Shown: positions 1-7,802 of the stretch, in pieces | How the letters are laid out: each line of letters begins with the position of its first letter | Numbering within the stretch: the stretch's first letter is position 1 | Origin: Thermoplasmata archaeon | Lineage (GTDB): Archaea; Thermoplasmatota; Thermoplasmata; Thermoplasmatales; Thermoplasmataceae | Assembly (NCBI GenBank): GCA_021835185.1 | Contig: JAKBQO010000033.1 | Coordinates: 1 to 11,731 of the forward strand | DNA: 11,731 bases | Reading direction: 5' to 3' | Translations under genes and position numbers: made by a program | The notes under the pieces: model-generated | The model's database searches: none | Told to the model about the DNA's origin: nothing | Seen by the model: only the letters and a program-made list of their open reading frames with translations

Positions 1-3000
1 GCTGGCCTGTAGAATTTGCCGCTAGTATTTCATATGTACCGCTGTAGTACTTTGTAGTATTCATGGTCGAACTAATTTTATATTTTACTGCTGGAGAATA
101 TGAAATATTCTGGACAGCATTTCCCGTTACATTTATGGTTTTGGCAAATACGCCGCCTGATGTATTGGTGGAATATATAGTATAAATGCCATAGGGCATC
201 GATATATTATAGGCACCGCTAGCATTTGCAGTTACATTCTGGTAATCTGATATCTGACCATCAAAGTAGAAGGATATCTTAGCATACGGTGTAGCATTAC
301 CTGAAACCTTTGCGGTTAACTCAGGTGTGAGCGATACAGACTTCGATTTGCCCCATCCAGAAACTGTTGCAACTGATTTGTCCTCTGTTCCGTTTGCTTT
401 GATGGTAATATTATAAGTCCCGGGATACACCCCAAATGTGTATGTTCCGGAGGATGAAGTGACTCCGGTGAGCTGATAGTTCCCCGAAGTACTGTTTAAG
501 TACGCGGTATACCCGGAGAGACCTGAACCGCTAACAGATGCGGTTACCTTAATGCTATCCATTTTAACTGTAAGATTGCTTAATTGCTGTGATTTGCCTG
601 TGACCTGTAAAGTTGTAAAGTTTGTGTATGTTTTTCCATTAGAGGTTATTGTTGCATTGTATCCATATGGTATAACATTGCTCAAGGAGTACATGCCATT
701 TGTTATAGGCGCTGTTACATTTATTCCATATGTAGAATTTGTTAATGTTATGGTTCCAGAATTTATTGAAGCGTGCGACGTACCATTATCAACTGTTACA
801 TAGCCGTATACTGAGTTCCTTGCCATATGCATATTCTGTGTAATGTTGTAATTTCCTATTCTGTTTCCCTGATTCTGTGAAACTGCAACAGATTGTGTGC
901 CTATTACGTTTGTGCCGTTAAGAGTATCTGGATTCACTGAACCGGTGGAATATACAAGTGTATCATTTCCAGGCAATCCTGTTATTGAGTAGTATCCTGT
1001 GCTGTTTGTGGTAACAACTTCATGTGGAATTCCATACTGGTCTTCTATTGTAACGTGAACTCCGGCTATTCCGATACCGTTCGCATTCGTTATCTGCCCG
1101 TGTATTACTGCACCGGGATAGTAATTTATAATAGGATCTTCATTTCCTATCAAACTGGCTGGAAGAAGTACCTCTGTCCCCTTTCCCTCCTGCTGGTATT
1201 TATACGCAGTCTGAAGTGGTATCAGGGTCCAGCCAGGAGTTGAATTATTTGCATCCTTAGCTGGATTATATTCTGATGCATAGTATACCAGTTCAAAATT
1301 GCTCATATTGAATGCAGGGTATACATGTGTTACATTGTTTATGTTGGATTCCGGGAATCCGTATATTGTTTTGTATATGGTGGTATTGTAAAATGCGGAT
1401 GTGTAGTTAAGAAGATAATTACTTACGGTGACACCGGTAGGCAGATTATTTAATGTATACTGAGCTCCTGTGTTTGTAACAGCTACTACATTATAGTAAT
1501 TTGTAGGAACAACTTCACCATCAGCGGTATAAGACGGTGTGTCGGTAAGATATGCAGGTGCATAGAATATTCCAGGGTTGGAACCTGAAAATGGATACAG
1601 TGAATGGTCTACCTGTATATACGATATTGAAGATCCTGTGACTTTCTCCAATGCGCTATAGGCATTTACCAGTGTTGATAAATTGTATTTGGTTGAAAGT
1701 TGGCCCATTATAAGTGCATGTCTGGCATTATATGATGATGTAACATTTATCTGGTGGCCTCCGTATGCTGTCTCTGATAGAAGCGGTGTGTAAGAAGAAT
1801 TCAATGGATTGCCGTACATATTTGCTATGGTATTTGTCTCATTGACGCCAAAATATTTATGCATTGTAGCAGTTATGCTTGCATTGAAATGCCCGTTGGA
1901 ATACCCGCCGGGAGTCTGCAATACCCTTGAAATGAACAGAGAGATTTCCTGTGTTTGATTCTGTGCCAGTAGCATTTGCCCAGCACTTGCTATACCCTGC
2001 TGGAAATCATCAGCAACTGTGGGGTGTTGACCTTGCTGTAACTCCTGGAACCCATAATCCCACCATGAAACATATGCAGGGCGATTTTCTATTGATTGAT
2101 TTGTATTCTGCGTTGCAAGCCAGTTAAAAGAAGCTGCTATAGGCTGTGTTTTATTGTCTATTGCCAGTCCATAGTTTCCGAATGGATTGTTCGGCCTTAT
2201 GCCCTTTGGAACTGTTGAATTTAGTATATGATTGTATGATGCAGCGTTGTTTTCAGGTACTGCTGCAGAAAATGCACCCATGCCTGAAGGAATAATCAAT
2301 ATTAAAACCACTATAACAGCAAATCCAATTGTCACTCCGCTTATATTCTTGCGCAGGGATTTTCTTCCTGAAACATGCCTGGACTTTTTTGTTGATTCGT
2401 TATGCCTTATTTTGTCAACAAAGTACATTATAAGGCCTCCGCCAAGTATTGCATATGCTGGAGCTGCAGTTATATTGAATCTTGCGGCCTCAAAGCTCAT
2501 GAATATTGAGAATATAGCAAATATTATAACCAGTAAGGTAGCTTCTTTCTTTTCTTTCAGGAAGCGATAAATTATGAATGGCACACCTGCTATTCCCAGA
2601 AGGAAAAGTCCAGGGCCAAAATCTGATATATACTGGCCAAGTGCAGGGGCTGCTGCTTCAGCTATGGTTGAATATACCCTCGATTTTACGAAGTACCCAT
2701 CACCCGTTATCAGTTCCTTGAGTATTGCTGGATTGGTTTTGCTTATAACGAATAATCCCGCTATAGTAACAAGAACAAGTGCTGGTATGGTTATGATCCA
2801 TGGACGCCTTGCCACTATATTAATTAATATGCCAAATCCAATAATCATCAACCCCATTGCAAGGGGAGGCAAAAACCATGCATGGATCATGAAAGTCACG
2901 TCGTAATAGTAAAAGCCTATTGGAAAAGATGCAGCCACATATATTGTAGATATATATGTGAGGTAGCCTGTTGGCTTCTTTGTGAATAGATTATAAAGAA

Positions 3001-3760
3001 GCTGGACAGCAACGTATATGAGCAGTATAACTTCTATATACGGGAATCCCTGCCAGAATACTATAAGCCCCCCAAGGGAAACTGCAGACATAAGTGCATA
3101 TATTGTTGCTATCTTGTTCTCTTCATAGTAGTTCTTAATTGAACTGAAATATGACCTTGTGTCTGTAAGTTTATTTATTATTACCCTCTTCTTTGCAGTA
3201 ATAACCGCCATTTCAAAGAAGTATATGGATAAAAATGCGAATATAAGCTCAGGTGTATGTGCCCTCCCATCTGTAAGTATTCCGGATGTAAGGTTTCCTG
3301 GCATTATGGTAAACAGTACAGCAGCGAATAAACCTGCTTTCTTGCCGAATATCTGTTTTGTGATAAGATATACAGGTATGATTAAAAGCGCTCCGTAAAA
3401 CGCATCAGATTCCATAAAAGCGTAATAAGCGCCCATTTTGACCCCAACAAATGGAGATAGAATATATCCTGCAAACACAATGCTCCACTGATAGAAAGGC
3501 GGCCTTGCATTAAATGTGCCAACAGGGTAATTTAGTAAAATGGTGTGTGTTAATTGCGTATGGGTACTCAGTATATACTGAACAATATAATAATTGAAGT
3601 AGGGATCACTTCCCCCCGATACATTCAGGTAATTGTCCTGAAATGCCAGTGACCATACAAAAAAATTGGACAGGAACATGTAAAGGGCAAGCAGGGCAAT
3701 CAGGACTGGTACCTCTGGATGCCTGGCTATATTTTGTTTAAATCGATCTGTAATTTCCAT
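1..3760 (-). CDS. aglB: Dolichyl-phosphooligosaccharide-protein glycotransferase AglB (STT3 family), large C-terminal repeat extension, 3' end outside window
   Basis: Catalytic oligosaccharyltransferase of archaeal N-glycosylation: a multi-membrane-span enzyme that moves a lipid-linked glycan to Asn in N-X-S/T sequons outside the cell. The frame is open for 1,253 codons from ATG 3758-3760 and continues past base 1. Visible family motifs are the first-loop acidic motif GGSDPYF (D52), the EL5 TIAE motif (E368) and the STT3 signature WWDYG (residues 566-570), followed by a YIQVD segment. The second acidic site reads TDGRAHTPE (D164, H168, E171), not a clean DxD/DxE. Residues from about 883 onward (bases 1-1114) form tandem beta-sandwich units resembling carboxypeptidase regulatory-like domains, with 22 N-X-S/T sequons in the last 371 visible residues. 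Archaeal AglB proteins are usually well under 1,100 residues, so this one is unusually long. A TATA box lies about 29 nt upstream of the ATG. Family assignment is firm; the role of the extension is unknown. Confidence 0.95.
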   Translation of the reverse strand, partial: MEITDRFKQNIARHPEVPVLIALLALYMFLSNFFVWSLAFQDNYLNVSGGSDPYFNYYIVQYILSTHTQLTHTILLNYPVGTFNARPPFYQWSIVFAGYILSPFVGVKMGAYYAFMESDAFYGALLIIPVYLITKQIFGKKAGLFAAVLFTIMPGNLTSGILTDGRAHTPELIFAFLSIYFFEMAVITAKKRVIINKLTDTRSYFSSIKNYYEENKIATIYALMSAVSLGGLIVFWQGFPYIEVILLIYVAVQLLYNLFTKKPTGYLTYISTIYVAASFPIGFYYYDVTFMIHAWFLPPLAMGLMIIGFGILINIVARRPWIITIPALVLVTIAGLFVISKTNPAILKELITGDGYFVKSRVYSTIAEAAAPALGQYISDFGPGLFLLGIAGVPFIIYRFLKEKKEATLLVIIFAIFSIFMSFEAARFNITAAPAYAILGGGLIMYFVDKIRHNESTKKSRHVSGRKSLRKNISGVTIGFAVIVVLILIIPSGMGAFSAAVPENNAASYNHILNSTVPKGIRPNNPFGNYGLAIDNKTQPIAASFNWLATQNTNQSIENRPAYVSWWDYGFQELQQGQHPTVADDFQQGIASAGQMLLAQNQTQEISLFISRVLQTPGGYSNGHFNASITATMHKYFGVNETNTIANMYGNPLNSSYTPLLSETAYGGHQINVTSSYNARHALIMGQLSTKYNLSTLVNAYSALEKVTGSSISYIQVDHSLYPFSGSNPGIFYAPAYLTDTPSYTADGEVVPTNYYNVVAVTNTGAQYTLNNLPTGVTVSNYLLNYTSAFYNTTIYKTIYGFPESNINNVTHVYPAFNMSNFELVYYASEYNPAKDANNSTPGWTLIPLQTAYKYQQEGKGTEVLLPASLIGNEDPIINYYPGAVIHGQITNANGIGIAGVHVTIEDQYGIPHEVVTTNSTGYYSITGLPGNDTLVYSTGSVNPDTLNGTNVIGTQSVAVSQNQGNRIGNYNITQNMHMARNSVYGYVTVDNGTSHASINSGTITLTNSTYGINVTAPITNGMYSLSNVIPYGYNATITSNGKTYTNFTTLQVTGKSQQLSNLTVKMDSIKVTASVSGSGLSGYTAYLNSTSGNYQLTGVTSSSGTYTFGVYPGTYNITIKANGTEDKSVATVSGWGKSKSVSLTPELTAKVSGNATPYAKISFYFDGQISDYQNVTANASGAYNISMPYGIYTIYSTNTSGGVFAKTINVTGNAVQNISYSPAVKYKISSTMNTTKYYSGTYEILAANSTGQ

Positions 3761-4079
3761 AGATTAATTTCGATAATGAAATCTTAATATAAAAATTTAC
3801 CTTATTTATTTAAGAATTCAGTATTTTTAATATGCCAGAATTTAGTATAGATTCAATAGCATAGCTTTAATTTTCCCTTTATATATGAATCAGGTACACC
3901 GCAGAACACTGTAAAATATTTTGCATCTTTCTGTGATCATAAGTCCTCTTATACTTTCCTGTATGTCGCTATTGGCCTGCCTGCATTACTGTTTGTATTT
4001 ATTTGGTAACTATTCATTGACAAACTTATACATTTCATCGATTTTACGCCTTAGCCTTTTGTTTATAATACTGCAACAT
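3761..4079. other. Intergenic region between aglB and the upstream permease gene
   Basis: This 319-bp AT-rich gap holds the aglB promoter at its left end. The remainder has no convincing gene on either strand: the only plus-strand frame begins with TTG and runs antisense into the permease gene, and minus-strand frames are broken within about 26 codons. A TATA-like stretch (3877-3886, plus strand) is present but has no plausible gene behind it. Confidence 0.6.
3784..3795 (-). promoter_or_regulatory. TATA box for aglB
   Basis: On the minus strand the stretch reads TTTTTATATTAA, close to the archaeal TATA consensus, with a purine/A-rich BRE-like run just upstream. Its centre is about 29 nt from the aglB ATG, so the transcript would start at or next to the start codon (leaderless). 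This is inferred from position and composition. Confidence 0.6.
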
Positions 4080-5417
4080 TTATTTATCATGTTCTGGAAG
4101 TTCGTTAATCCTGGCGTAATATTCAAACCTGATAGCCATATAAAACCGTGGTATAATTTTTCTTACCAGTATTACGATAAATGCAGAAATCATTATGAAT
4201 CCTATTAAAAAGTAATTAATCACAGCATAATAACCGGTATTTCCTGAAAATGAAAGGATAAAAGCTATGGTAAGAATTATAGATGACAGGACAGGCATAA
4301 AAAATTTTTTTCTCCTGAATATTTTTATCAATGATATGTTGGAAATTATATGTATTATAATATAAACGAAACTGATTATTCCGGCTATGATGACAAAGGA
4401 ATTGAAAAATCCCCCATAATATCCACTGAATATAGCAATGCCAGCAGAAGTCACAGATAAAATTGCTATCAACTTATTCCGGTTAAATTCACCTTTCAAA
4501 TTAAAATCATGATAAAACTTTGGCACCATGTGGACAAATGCATTAAGGTATGACACACTTAAATTGAATGCACTCATGATGCCAAAAAATGAGAATAATA
4601 TCAGGAATGGCGTTCCAAGCCTTGCCTGTACCAGCTCGGTGATATAAAATGAGTTGCTTTCATATGCACGGAGGCCTGCAAATCCAGCGAACATTAGCAA
4701 TGCAAATGCCGAAACTGCCATTATTATCCCGGATATTGTAAAGGATAGAAATAAAGACTTTGGAGTGTTTATATGTGAACTCGCAGTCTGTTCTGAAATA
4801 AATATACTCGATCCACCGCCTGAGAATGCCAGTATGCCAAATATGACGCCGAAGAAGAATGGATTAAAGGAAAAATTTATCCCGGAAAATGAAAAACCTG
4901 GAGAGCGGTAGATTATGAATATTATACTCATTAAAATAATAAAGGCAATTTCAAGAAAACCGGCAATTAGAGTATAGGTTATCGATACTTTTAACCCCCT
5001 TGATACAACATAGTAAACCGTCCCTATAAATATAAGAAGGAGCACATACTTTAAAACCGGAGCAGTGAAGCCAGCCAGCTCCAGAATTGAATATGAAAAT
5101 CCTGAAATGAACAGTGATATATTGGGAACGGTGAGTACAGAATATATAATATATAGCAGGAGAACAAAAAACCCTGCCCCCCTGCCAAGTGCATTGCCCA
5201 CATATGAATAGTAACCGCCATTTGTAACATATATCCTGGAAAGGGAATATATTGTATATAATGTGAAATAGGAAAGCAGAAATGAAAAAATAACGACGAA
5301 TGGAAGCATTGAACCAGAATATGCAGAGATAATTGAAAACAACGCGATGAAATCCAGCATAGGTCCGATGGATGTAAATGATTGCATCACTGCACCGCGG
5401 AGATTAACTGATTTCAT
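4080..5417 (-). CDS. APC-family amino acid permease
   Basis: Integral membrane transporter of the amino acid-polyamine-organocation superfamily, 445 residues with roughly 12 hydrophobic spans, predicted to carry amino acids across the cytoplasmic membrane. Family marks are the unwound TM1-type segment TSIGPMLDF near the N-terminus and the GGYYSYVGNALGRGAGFF loop, which matches the family's GG.Y.Y....G...GF pattern. A hydrophilic EQTASSHINTPKSL loop precedes a later span. I chose ATG 5415-5417 (protein MKSVNLRG). The frame stays open five codons further to a TTG at 5430-5432, which is a less likely start. The gene lies between pheT and aglB on the same strand but is separated from both by non-coding DNA. 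Substrate specificity cannot be read from sequence. Confidence 0.9.
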   Translation of the reverse strand: MKSVNLRGAVMQSFTSIGPMLDFIALFSIISAYSGSMLPFVVIFSFLLSYFTLYTIYSLSRIYVTNGGYYSYVGNALGRGAGFFVLLLYIIYSVLTVPNISLFISGFSYSILELAGFTAPVLKYVLLLIFIGTVYYVVSRGLKVSITYTLIAGFLEIAFIILMSIIFIIYRSPGFSFSGINFSFNPFFFGVIFGILAFSGGGSSIFISEQTASSHINTPKSLFLSFTISGIIMAVSAFALLMFAGFAGLRAYESNSFYITELVQARLGTPFLILFSFFGIMSAFNLSVSYLNAFVHMVPKFYHDFNLKGEFNRNKLIAILSVTSAGIAIFSGYYGGFFNSFVIIAGIISFVYIIIHIISNISLIKIFRRKKFFMPVLSSIILTIAFILSFSGNTGYYAVINYFLIGFIMISAFIVILVRKIIPRFYMAIRFEYYARINELPEHDK

Positions 5418-5445
5418 GGTACGGAATTGCAATATGGTTAAAATT

Positions 5446-5470
5446 CTTATTTATTCATCTTAATTTATAC
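5446..5470 (-). promoter_or_regulatory. Candidate promoter of the APC permease gene
   Basis: The minus strand holds two TATA-like stretches, TATAAATT (about 5461-5468) and AATAAATAAG (5446-5455). The nearer one is centred about 33 nt from the chosen ATG and would give a very short leader. Neither is a perfect TATA box, so the exact promoter is uncertain. Confidence 0.3.
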
Positions 5471-5484
5471 TGTATAATAAGTAT

Positions 5485-5505
5485 GTGGATTTTGCCTTAA
5501 CCCAC
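5485..5505 (-). terminator. Stem-loop just downstream of pheT
   Basis: Read on the minus strand, GTGGGTT pairs with AATCCAC (seven pairs, one G-U) around a 7-nt loop, beginning 6 nt after the pheT stop codon. The T-run after it is weak (ATACTTATTATAC), so it could be a terminator, an mRNA 3'-end stabiliser, or chance. Confidence 0.3.
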
Positions 5506-5510
5506 GAAAG

Positions 5511-7112
5511 TTATTTTTCTATAATGTTTCTTAGTTTGTCAAGATTTATTTCCATAAAGGCTACCGGATTTTGAATCCCGAAATCAACCAGAATTGAGGG
5601 GTCCATTTCTCCTATTATTCCCAGTGTTGTGTTTTCATAAACAATATCTCCTCCTCTACCTGATATAATTTCATTATAATTGCCCTGCAACACCTTTGCA
5701 CCGGCATTTATTGTTCTTGCCAGCAAATATTCAAGCACAGCATAAATGTCTGAATAAGCTGCCTTCGAATTGTTGTACAATACACAGAGATGGCTTTCCT
5801 GATTTCCGGAAACAACAACCTGCCCTATTTCAAAAATTTTTAAAGGCAGTTTTCTCCGCTTATTAATTGCAAGAAGGCTTATTATGCCTGGATATAATTT
5901 ATCTCTAATTACTGAGTATTCTAAACTTTTAGGGTTTGTGATTATTACATCTCCTGAGTATCCTGTTTTCCTGTAAAAATCTTCTGAATTCAGGATAAAG
6001 CTTCTGACTTCTTGGTAATTTATAGATGTTAATATTCCTTTAATTATATTCTCATCTTCGTTCGGTGTGTACGGAACACCGGTACCTGAAGTTTTCAGTG
6101 GCCTGGCTGGAATGCGACCATAGCCATATGCCTTTGCTATATCCTCTATTATGTCTACAGGCCCCATAACATCTATACGGTTTCCTGGAACGTTTACCCT
6201 GTAACCACCCGATGTTACTTCACATCTGTATCCCATTTTTCTCAGCAAAATTACAGTATTATCAGGTTCCAATCCCATAAGTTTTGTAATTTCTTTATGT
6301 GTAATTTCTACCTTTCTCCAGTCATAGTTAATTGTATTCCTATCAGCATCAGGTATAAGTACTTCATATCCAATATACGACATTTCATAGGCAAAGAGGT
6401 AAAACGCAGAAAGCACCGCATTATAGTCTGTTCCTGTTATATCAAAGAAAAGTTTTGATGTATTATTTCCAATTTTAGATTTCAGCCCATTTATTATGGG
6501 GGGCATTGACATTACATCTTCCTTGCTGTCAAGTATTACAGGCACCATTGTGTCCGATGAAATTAGCTGCCGGTACTGTTTTCCCTTATCATGCTTCTCC
6601 AGTATTTCTCTGGCTGTTCCATGGAAATTGTCATATGTTGTAAATTCTAAAGTTTTTTTATCCCGCATGGTAAACAGGAAGGGAGGTGAGATATTATCAA
6701 GGTCATGTATGCCTATAGCCATCTTTTTTCTTGATTTTCCAATAGTTTCGTGTAGTTTTTCCTGATAATCTATTATATGGCTATAATAATTTCCAAGTGG
6801 CTTTCCACGGGCGACAAAGGACATCACATAAGGCCTTTCAGATTTTACACTATTATCTACACGGATTAGTTTATCTGATTTTTCGAAGAGCGGCTTTATT
6901 CTATAATTGCCGTCATAAAATATTTTCATATTGGATTTTAATGCATAAAATGAGAAAAGATCTGGCCTGTCAGGATTAAATTCCAGCTTTACTTCATTAT
7001 TTTCTTCTTCAATGGAATATCCTATAATCCCCGCAAAATCACTTAATTTTGAGTAATAATTGATACCGATTTCATGGATAAGGTCATCCTTGTTTTCCTT
7101 TATTACAACCAT
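5511..7112 (-). CDS. pheT: Phenylalanyl-tRNA synthetase beta subunit, archaeal type
   Basis: Beta subunit of the cytoplasmic (alpha-beta)2 phenylalanyl-tRNA synthetase, which attaches Phe to tRNA-Phe; the beta chain supports tRNA binding and carries the editing site. The 533 residues are near the usual archaeal length and shorter than bacterial PheT, because there is no N-terminal EMAP-like domain and no C-terminal anticodon-binding domain. Motifs in order: NPDRPDLFSFYAL (46-58), the B3/B4 region with AIGIHDLD (132-139), and the B5 region with VPGNRIDV followed by DIIEDIAKAYGYGRIP (308-335). After this come the catalytic-like core and the C-terminal GEMDPSILVDFG stretch. ATG 7110-7112 gives the typical start, and a TATA box lies about 24 nt upstream. 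The partner gene pheS is not in the window. The upstream RHH gene ends only 30 bp away, so co-transcription is possible. Confidence 0.96.
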   Translation of the reverse strand: MVVIKENKDDLIHEIGINYYSKLSDFAGIIGYSIEEENNEVKLEFNPDRPDLFSFYALKSNMKIFYDGNYRIKPLFEKSDKLIRVDNSVKSERPYVMSFVARGKPLGNYYSHIIDYQEKLHETIGKSRKKMAIGIHDLDNISPPFLFTMRDKKTLEFTTYDNFHGTAREILEKHDKGKQYRQLISSDTMVPVILDSKEDVMSMPPIINGLKSKIGNNTSKLFFDITGTDYNAVLSAFYLFAYEMSYIGYEVLIPDADRNTINYDWRKVEITHKEITKLMGLEPDNTVILLRKMGYRCEVTSGGYRVNVPGNRIDVMGPVDIIEDIAKAYGYGRIPARPLKTSGTGVPYTPNEDENIIKGILTSINYQEVRSFILNSEDFYRKTGYSGDVIITNPKSLEYSVIRDKLYPGIISLLAINKRRKLPLKIFEIGQVVVSGNQESHLCVLYNNSKAAYSDIYAVLEYLLARTINAGAKVLQGNYNEIISGRGGDIVYENTTLGIIGEMDPSILVDFGIQNPVAFMEINLDKLRNIIEK

Positions 7113-7130
7113 TGTAAACTGATACTAACA

Positions 7131-7142
7131 ATTTATATAAAT
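7131..7142 (-). promoter_or_regulatory. TATA box for pheT
   Basis: The minus strand reads AATTTATATAAA here, a near-consensus TATA box about 24 nt upstream of the pheT ATG and directly after the stop codon of the RHH gene. pheT can therefore be transcribed on its own, probably leaderless, in addition to any read-through from upstream. Confidence 0.6.
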
Positions 7143-7433
7143 TTAGTTTTTTGTTTTTCCCTTTGCATATTCCCTCAATATGAATCGTATAAGGTCGTTC
7201 ACAGATATGGCATTTCCATTGTTTACTTCCTCTTCAAGTTCTGTGTATATATTTCTTGGAAGTTTCAGGTCTACCTTGCTGGTAGCATTTTCCCTGTTTT
7301 TTGTTATAAATTCACTGATGGCTAAACGTATTGCCTCTGAAATACTGCTATATTGATTTTTTTCCACTATTTCCTGAAGTTGATTAATTAAATCTTCAGA
7401 AACTCTGATGGTAATTCTGTAAGGGACCGACAT
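7143..7433 (-). CDS. Tandem ribbon-helix-helix DNA-binding protein
   Basis: A 96-residue predicted transcription regulator. Residues 5-46 form a ribbon-helix-helix (MetJ/Arc/CopG) unit: strand YRITIRV, helix from SEDLINQLQEIVEKN, turn, then helix SSISEAIRLAISEFI. Residues 52-92 repeat the same layout: strand SKVDLKLP, helix RNIYTELEEEV, then ISVNDLIRFILREYAKG. RHH proteins normally pair two chains to make one DNA-binding ribbon, so two units in one chain could make the DNA-binding fold alone. ATG 7431-7433 is supported by a TATA box about 28 nt upstream. The gene ends 30 bp before pheT and is divergent from the truA side. An AT-rich inverted repeat overlaps its own start, which hints at autoregulation. 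No antitoxin partner gene (toxin) is adjacent. Target genes are unknown. Confidence 0.85.
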   Translation of the reverse strand: MSVPYRITIRVSEDLINQLQEIVEKNQYSSISEAIRLAISEFITKNRENATSKVDLKLPRNIYTELEEEVNNGNAISVNDLIRFILREYAKGKTKN

Positions 7434-7453
7434 TTTAATGGATTAAATTAAAA
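7433..7453. promoter_or_regulatory. Inverted repeat at the RHH gene start, possible operator
   Basis: TTTTAAT (7433-7439) and ATTAAAA (7447-7453) form a perfect 7-bp inverted repeat with a 7-bp spacer. It lies between the RHH gene's TATA box and its ATG and would cover the predicted transcription start. The sequence is AT-rich, so chance is a real possibility. Confidence 0.25.
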
Positions 7454-7455
7454 CC

Positions 7456-7465
7456 CGATATAAAG
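7456..7465 (-). promoter_or_regulatory. TATA box for the RHH regulator gene
   Basis: The minus strand reads CTTTATATCG preceded by an A-rich BRE-like AAAA. Its centre is about 28 nt from the ATG, which predicts a leaderless transcript. Confidence 0.6.
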
Positions 7466-7587
7466 TTTTGCCATACTACTTTTAGAAACACCATAATGTA
7501 CATTTTCCTATGTAACCGGTATTAATAAAAAGTATATGGTTCAGTAGGACAATAAAACATTAAAATTATACAACTCAACACACAAAG

Positions 7588-7599
7588 ATTTATTAATAT
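7588..7599 (+). promoter_or_regulatory. TATA box for the candidate RNA and truA
   Basis: GATTTATTAATA is TATA-like and A-rich upstream. Counting about 25 nt from its centre puts the transcription start near 7618-7620, exactly where the 5' strand of the predicted closing helix of the candidate RNA begins. No comparable TATA box lies 25-30 nt before the truA ATG. Confidence 0.5.
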
Positions 7600-7617
7600 G
7601 CATTATATTCAAATTGT

Positions 7618-7780
7618 GGGCTTTGTGGCGTAGCCGCAAGAACAATTAACATGATAAAACCTTATTTGCATGTAAGGGTAAAGTGTAGAAAGCTGGAGAC
7701 CTTCAGGGAACAGGCACAAAAATAATATAACTCCCAGAGAGGGTAATGTACATGGGAAGCATTGCCTGATAGCAAAGCCT
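7618..7780 (+). ncRNA. Candidate structured RNA or long structured leader of truA
   Basis: This non-coding stretch of about 163 nt can close on itself: GGGCUUUG (7618-7625) pairs with CAAAGCCU (7773-7780). Inside are a hairpin CCUUAU/GUAAGG (7660-7677), a hairpin CUGGA-GACC-UUCAG (7693-7706), and a helix CAGGCA/UGCCUG (7711-7716 with 7763-7768) enclosing UCCCA/UGGGA (7732-7736 with 7753-7757). Two alternative pairings exist: UUGUGGC-GUA-GCCGCAA (7623-7639) competes with the closing helix, and GGGUAAUG/CAUUGCCU (7741-7748 with 7760-7767) competes with the last two helices. It has its own TATA box and ends 22 nt before truA. It does not match what I know of RNase P, SRP, 5S, tRNA, C/D or H/ACA RNAs, or the TPP or fluoride riboswitches. 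It may be a stand-alone RNA, a cis-regulator of truA, or (less likely) a small repeat element. Confidence 0.4.
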
Positions 7781-7802
7781 TATCAAAAATTAGAGAGAAA
7801 CA

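Noticed and set aside
552..3398. Several plus-strand frames of 73-112 codons within the aglB region
   Set aside because: The minus strand is continuously open and carries AglB motifs over the whole region, so these are antisense shadows.
4010..4090. Minus-strand frame of 26 residues (MINKCCSIINKRLRRK...) overlapping the permease stop
   Set aside because: The overlapping ATG is suggestive of coupling, but the frame is too short and has no recognisable domain, promoter or repeat to support it.
3921..4208. Plus-strand hydrophobic frame of 95 codons
   Set aside because: It begins with TTG, half of it is antisense to the permease gene, and its hydrophobic look is expected in such AT-rich DNA. 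No family resemblance was seen.
5418..5432. Five-codon N-terminal extension of the first permease from a TTG
   Set aside because: An ATG follows at 5417 in frame with a typical permease start; nothing supports the TTG.
7732..7768. Resemblance of GGGTAATG...GGGAAGC to the 3' part of a TPP riboswitch
   Set aside because: The conserved CUGAGA and ACCUGAUC segments of the TPP aptamer are missing and truA is not a thiamine gene.
7618..7780. Reading the GGCTTTG/CAAAGCC ends as terminal inverted repeats of a small mobile element
   Set aside because: No target-site duplication flanks them, the repeats are only 7 bp, and the internal hairpins plus the TATA spacing fit an RNA better. No second copy exists in the window.
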